This document shows, piece by piece, positions 60,925-64,000 of a stretch of 64,000 bases of DNA. A program made the position numbers and the translations under genes. Every line of letters starts with the position of its first letter. Within the stretch, counting starts at the first letter, position 1. Under the pieces are notes generated by a model. That model ran no database searches. It saw nothing but the letters and a program-made list of their open reading frames with translations, and was not told the origin of the DNA. This stretch comes from Halobellus sp. LT62 (GTDB lineage Archaea > Halobacteriota > Halobacteria > Halobacteriales > Haloferacaceae): the NCBI RefSeq assembly GCF_037031285.1, contig NZ_JAYEZO010000001.1:1116001-1180000 (forward strand). The letters run 5' to 3'.

Positions 60925-60953
60925 TTTCCCCTAGTGAAATAATTTTTTATAAT
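60925..60953 (+). promoter_or_regulatory. IclR gene promoter with imperfect palindrome
   Basis: TTTTATAAT (60945-60953) lies about 25 bases before the ATG at 60974, giving a leaderless transcript. Just upstream, TTTCC-N5-TGAAA (60925-60939) is an imperfect palindrome related to two perfect TTTCC-N5-GGAAA sites at 62020 and near 62275. Its place next to the TATA box suits autoregulation. Confidence 0.5.
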
Positions 60954-60973
60954 GCAATACCATATCTGTAGCT

Positions 60974-61729
60974 ATGAGCGGGAAAACGATCAAATCGAGC
61001 GTGACCACGATGCGGGTAATCAACGGTCTGAAAGAACTCGGAGGGGCCAAAGTGACGCAGTTAGCCGATTATCTCGATCTCACGAAGCCCACCGTACACC
61101 ACCATCTGAGTACGCTCGTTCAGGAGGAGTACGTCGTGAAGGAAGCGGACACATATTACATTGGGCTGCGGTTCCTCGAGTTGGGAGAGCTCGCCCGTGA
61201 CCGTTTTAAAATACACAAAGTCGCGAAGCCGGAAGTCGAGAAACTGGCCGAACAGACCGGCGAACTCGCGAACGTGGCCGTACTCGAATACGGCCGAGTG
61301 GTGTATCTCTACCGAGCACGGGGGAGTGAAGCTGTGAATTTGGATACGTATTCGGGAAAGCGTGTGCAGATACACTGTACGGCACTCGGCAAAGCAATGC
61401 TTGCGAACCTTCCACAGGAACAGGTCGATGAGATCCTTGCAGAAAATGAATTCCAAGCCGAAACAGACGCGACAATAACCAAGCGGGACGAGTTCTTGGC
61501 AGAACTGGAAGAAGTCCGTCAGCAGGGGGTCGCCTTCGACAGAGAGGAGGCTTTCTCGGGTCTCCACTGCGTGGCCGCGCCGATCCTTGACGCCGACGGA
61601 AGAGCGATGGGGGCGATCAGTGTTTCGGGGCCGACGAGTCGCCTTCGCGGTAACCAGTTCTCCGAGGACTTGCCCGATATGGTGACCCGTGCTGGGAACG
61701 TCATCGAATTGAATATTACGTACTCGTAA
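60974..61729 (+). CDS. IclR-family transcriptional regulator
   Basis: A 251-residue regulator. The N-terminal winged helix has MRVINGLKELGGAKVTQLAD, DLTKPTVHHHLSTLVQEEYV and YYIGLRFLELGELARD. The C-terminal effector domain has VAVLEYGRVVYLYRARGSEA, QIHCTALGKAMLANLPQEQ and FSGLHCVAAPILDADGRAMG, with the two cysteines common in the family. IclR proteins in haloarchaea control sugar-acid pathways (for example XacR of pentose oxidation). Its position beside five MR/MLE genes and two dehydrogenases makes it the likely local regulator. The promoter is leaderless. Confidence 0.92.
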   Translation: MSGKTIKSSVTTMRVINGLKELGGAKVTQLADYLDLTKPTVHHHLSTLVQEEYVVKEADTYYIGLRFLELGELARDRFKIHKVAKPEVEKLAEQTGELANVAVLEYGRVVYLYRARGSEAVNLDTYSGKRVQIHCTALGKAMLANLPQEQVDEILAENEFQAETDATITKRDEFLAELEEVRQQGVAFDREEAFSGLHCVAAPILDADGRAMGAISVSGPTSRLRGNQFSEDLPDMVTRAGNVIELNITYS

Positions 61730-62019
61730 TCCGCCGACGGACCCTCCGCCGTCGCCGCCCGCAGTTTTGCTGGGAAGTCACCGACAATATATCTACTCCG
61801 CGCCCACGACCTTCGAGCAGGGCTTCAAAGTGCGCCTGTATTTCCCCGCTGTTCCGACAGCGTGGCGTTCGCGCGTCGCAGCGACGTCACAGACCGTGTT
61901 TCTGGTTATTATCCCGCTCCATCCGATTTCGTATGAAGGAGAGTGAGGTGTACCGGATCATACAGCGATGAATCGATAGTGCTCAAGCATTTTACAATAG
62001 GAAATATTTATTGTATTAA

Positions 62020-62034
62020 TTTCCCTATGGGAAA
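62020..62034. promoter_or_regulatory. Perfect palindrome TTTCCC-TAT-GGGAAA
   Basis: Six-base arms around a three-base centre, also readable as TTTCC-N5-GGAAA. It fits a dimeric regulator such as the nearby IclR protein. The sequence around it is AT-rich with the look of promoter DNA but no gene follows. Confidence 0.5.
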
Positions 62035-62272
62035 CAATATCGTATCAGTCAATAGCAAGAGATTCCTTCTCAGGAGCACTAAAATAACACGTGTACGTGT
62101 GTGATGAAAATTCAATCCCCAATCTTTCAGGTCAACTCGCGACGGCGCAGATCTGACGCTTCTCTTGACATATTCGATCGAGAATTAACCTAGTCCTCGA
62201 TTGAGATAATCCTACCGCCGACGTTGGCTGTGCCGAACTGACGAGAGCATCATATCCTAACGAATTATCATC

Positions 62273-62291
62273 CGTTTCCTCAGAGGAAACG
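62273..62291. promoter_or_regulatory. Perfect palindrome CGTTTCCTC-A-GAGGAAACG
   Basis: Nine-base arms around one base, with the same TTTCC-N5-GGAAA core as the palindrome at 62020. A 19-base perfect palindrome is unlikely by chance. Position is 182 bases beyond the stop of leuD. Confidence 0.55.
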
Positions 62292-62461
62292 TTGAATACA
62301 TACTAATTATTGTATTATTATATTTCGTCGATATCCCTCACCGATCGGATCACCGACGACACTGGTCGAGAATGTATCCCAATCGGACGCTTTCAGTGCA
62401 CAGTATCGGACCGTAGAAGGAAGAGGGGAGGGCCTGTCCGATTACTTGAGTTTACGGACCA

Positions 62462-62956
62462 CTACTCGGAGTGTCCATCTCGACGGTCGATTTTGCGGTT
62501 CCCGTATTCGATCAGTCCCCCCGCATCGATGATCTCTTCGAGAAACGCCGGATGGGATGGGGCAGAGTAGCTTATTCCACTCGATTCGTTCGAGATCACC
62601 CCGTTCGATCGGTCCACAACTACGTCGTCGCCCTGAGAAAATTTTGCTGTCGCGTCCGCAATCTCGAATACGGGCAGCCCGATGTTAATCGCGTTTCGAT
62701 AAAAAATCCGTGCGAAGGACGACGCGATTATCGCGTCGGCTCCGAGTCGGCGTAGCGAGAGCGGGGCCGTCTCGCGGGATGAACCACAGCCGAAGTTCTC
62801 TCCGGCGACGACGACATCGCCCTCGCCGAACTTCTCGTGAAAAGAGGGATCGACGCCGCTCATACACAACTCGACCAGCGTCTTGTCCTCGTCCGCCGTC
62901 GTCGGTGCGATCAGATCCGTGTCGATGTTGTCGCCGAAGAGAAACGCCGTGCTCAT
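62462..62956 (-). CDS. leuD: LeuD-type small subunit of a hydro-lyase
   Basis: A 164-residue swivel-domain subunit of the aconitase superfamily. It has FGDNIDTDLIAP, VVAGENFGCGSSRETAPLSL and FARIFYRNAINIGLPVFE, the substrate-recognition and phosphate loops of 3-isopropylmalate dehydratase small subunits. Together with LeuC it adds and removes water in a dicarboxylic acid. It starts one base after the LeuC stop. In leucine synthesis the substrate is isopropylmalate; because it lies in a catabolic region, citraconate/citramalate or a dimethylmalate-like substrate is also possible. Confidence 0.88.
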   Translation of the reverse strand: MSTAFLFGDNIDTDLIAPTTADEDKTLVELCMSGVDPSFHEKFGEGDVVVAGENFGCGSSRETAPLSLRRLGADAIIASSFARIFYRNAINIGLPVFEIADATAKFSQGDDVVVDRSNGVISNESSGISYSAPSHPAFLEEIIDAGGLIEYGNRKIDRRDGHSE

Positions 62957-64000
62957 TTATGCCACCTCCGACGGATGGGTTAGCCGCCCCGTGACCGCGC
63001 TCGCGGCTGCGACCGCTGGACTGGCGAGGTATACCTCGCTCGACCGATGGCCCATCCGCCCGCGGACGTTCCGGTTCGTCGTTGATACGGCTACCTCACC
63101 CGGACCGAGGGCCCCCGTCCGCATACCGAAACACGCTCCGCATCCGGGATTCTCCATCGTCGCACCGGCTTCTAGGAACGTCTCCGTGAGCCCCTCTTCG
63201 ATGCACAGCCGTTCGAGTCGCTGTGATCCGGGGGTGATGATCAGACGCACGTCCGCATCGACCGTATTCCCCGAGAGGACCTTCGCCGCGGTGCGGAGGT
63301 CCGCCTCGCGACCGTTCGTGCACGATCCGATCACCGCTTGGTCGACTTGGACCTCGGGATCTTGAAGCTCCGAGAGTGACGCGACGTTCGATACTTGGTG
63401 GGGTTTCGCCACCTGCGGTTCTAGGTCGTCGCAATCGATCGTGTACGTTAACGCGTAGTCGGCATCTGGATCCGGACTGTGGAGCTGATACTCCGCGTCG
63501 GTCCTGCGGTCGACGTACTTTCTCGTCCGCCGGTCAGGATCGACGAATCCCGTGACGCCCCCCATCTCGATCGTCATATTTGCCATCGTAAACCGCTCAT
63601 CCATCGGCAGATCACCGACGACAGGGCCGCCGTATTCTACGGCTTTGTTGAGTGCCCCGCTGATCCCGACCCTCCCGATCGCGGCCAAAATAAGGTCCTT
63701 GCCACTTACCCACGTTTCGGGGTCACCGACGAACTCGAACCTGACAGTGTCCGGGACTTGGAGCCACAGTTCGCCAAACGCCATCGCATACGCCATATCG
63801 GTACTTCCGACTCCGGACCCGAACACGCCGATCGCCCCATGGGTACACGAGTGGCTGTCCGCGGCGAGCATCACGTCGCCGGGGGTGATCAGGCCCTCCT
63901 CGGGGATGTGGACGTGCTCTTGACTCTGGGTGCCTTGGGGGTAAAACAGCGTATTATGTTTCATTGCGAACTCCTTACATCGGTTGTACAACGTTATCGC
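62957..64000 (-). CDS. leuC: LeuC-type large subunit of a hydro-lyase (partial at window edge)
   Basis: The C-terminal 347 residues of a large subunit of the aconitase superfamily; the reading frame is open at base 64000, and about 70-80 N-terminal residues lie outside the window. Visible blocks: PEEGLITPGDVMLAADSHSC, THGAIGVFGSGVGSTDMA, VIGSCTNGREADLRTAAKVL and NPGCGACFGMRTGALGPGEV. The cysteines in SCTNG and CGACFG bind the [4Fe-4S] cluster. The end, NVRGRMGHRSSEVYLASPA, is normal. It lies directly before leuD, so the two form one transcription unit that begins beyond the window. Confidence 0.9.
   Translation of the reverse strand, partial: AITLYNRCKEFAMKHNTLFYPQGTQSQEHVHIPEEGLITPGDVMLAADSHSCTHGAIGVFGSGVGSTDMAYAMAFGELWLQVPDTVRFEFVGDPETWVSGKDLILAAIGRVGISGALNKAVEYGGPVVGDLPMDERFTMANMTIEMGGVTGFVDPDRRTRKYVDRRTDAEYQLHSPDPDADYALTYTIDCDDLEPQVAKPHQVSNVASLSELQDPEVQVDQAVIGSCTNGREADLRTAAKVLSGNTVDADVRLIITPGSQRLERLCIEEGLTETFLEAGATMENPGCGACFGMRTGALGPGEVAVSTTNRNVRGRMGHRSSEVYLASPAVAAASAVTGRLTHPSEVA

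Larger units (their letters stand above)
61730..62461. other. Large gap between convergent genes
   Basis: About 730 bases lie between the stops of the IclR gene and leuD, so neither gene needs a promoter here. No protein gene is supported. The stretch from 61985 to 62330 is very AT-rich and holds two perfect palindromes (listed separately) and an ACAATA/TATTGT inverted pair (61994-62014). It may hold an untranslated RNA, a lost gene's control region, or a regulator-binding reservoir. Confidence 0.5.

Overview
The window looks like DNA of a haloarchaeon (class Halobacteria). Signs are the strongly acidic proteins, families largely confined to haloarchaea (HalX and HalOD1 output domains, Bat-type HTH_10 regulators, DUF7342), TATA boxes 25-30 bp ahead of ATG codons with no room for a leader, and a type B DNA polymerase of the haloarchaeal kind. 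Two ParA/partner pairs, two repeat arrays beside them, an integrase, integrase and TnpB remnants and many broken genes suggest a megaplasmid or large accessory island. No rRNA, tRNA or CRISPR array was seen.

Layout. (1) 1-9.2 kb: sensing. A four-gene overlapping minus-strand run (tandem HalOD1, REC-HalX, two hybrid PAS histidine kinases) and two HTH_10 regulators. (2) 9.2-18.9 kb: a decayed polB gene, an AddB/AddA-like nuclease-helicase pair, and a winged-helix plus nucleotidyltransferase pair whose transferase is broken. (3) 19-24.3 kb: parA and its partner with a 9-bp-period repeat array ahead of parA and again inside the partner gene; an ArsR-like regulator divergent from an unknown NDT/TIR-like protein; an UPF0175/PIN module with an amber-interrupted toxin; a second PIN module truncated at both ends. 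(4) 24.3-29.8 kb: an HxlR-controlled SDR-DoxX-VOC operon, SUI1, and a DUF7342-unknown-integrase cassette. (5) 29.8-35.5 kb: a one-carbon cluster: F420:NADP reductase divergent from mer, DUF447, mptG (beta-RFAP synthase) and two MetE-like proteins. (6) 36-39.3 kb: four gene scraps joined head to tail, a second ParA/partner pair with a 13-bp-period CTGTA array, and an integrase scrap. (7) 39.6-64 kb: a catabolic region with five enolase-superfamily (MR/MLE) proteins, two 2-hydroxyacid dehydrogenases, an MFS carrier, a five-gene Dpp-type ABC importer, an aldehyde:ferredoxin oxidoreductase, a class III CoA-transferase, an iron-type alcohol dehydrogenase, an IclR regulator and a LeuCD-type hydratase (LeuC runs off the window).

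How the genes may work together. The one-carbon cluster reads as a complete line from NADPH through F420H2 to methylene-pterin reduction and on to methionine, together with the committed enzyme for the methanopterin side chain; this is the most coherent biochemical hypothesis here. The right third reads as import and dehydration of one or more sugar acids or related hydroxyacids, followed by redox, CoA-transfer and hydratase steps; substrates cannot be told from sequence alone. The two ParA loci each carry their own candidate centromere/operator array, and the first is unusual because part of it is written in codons of the low-complexity linker of its own partner protein.
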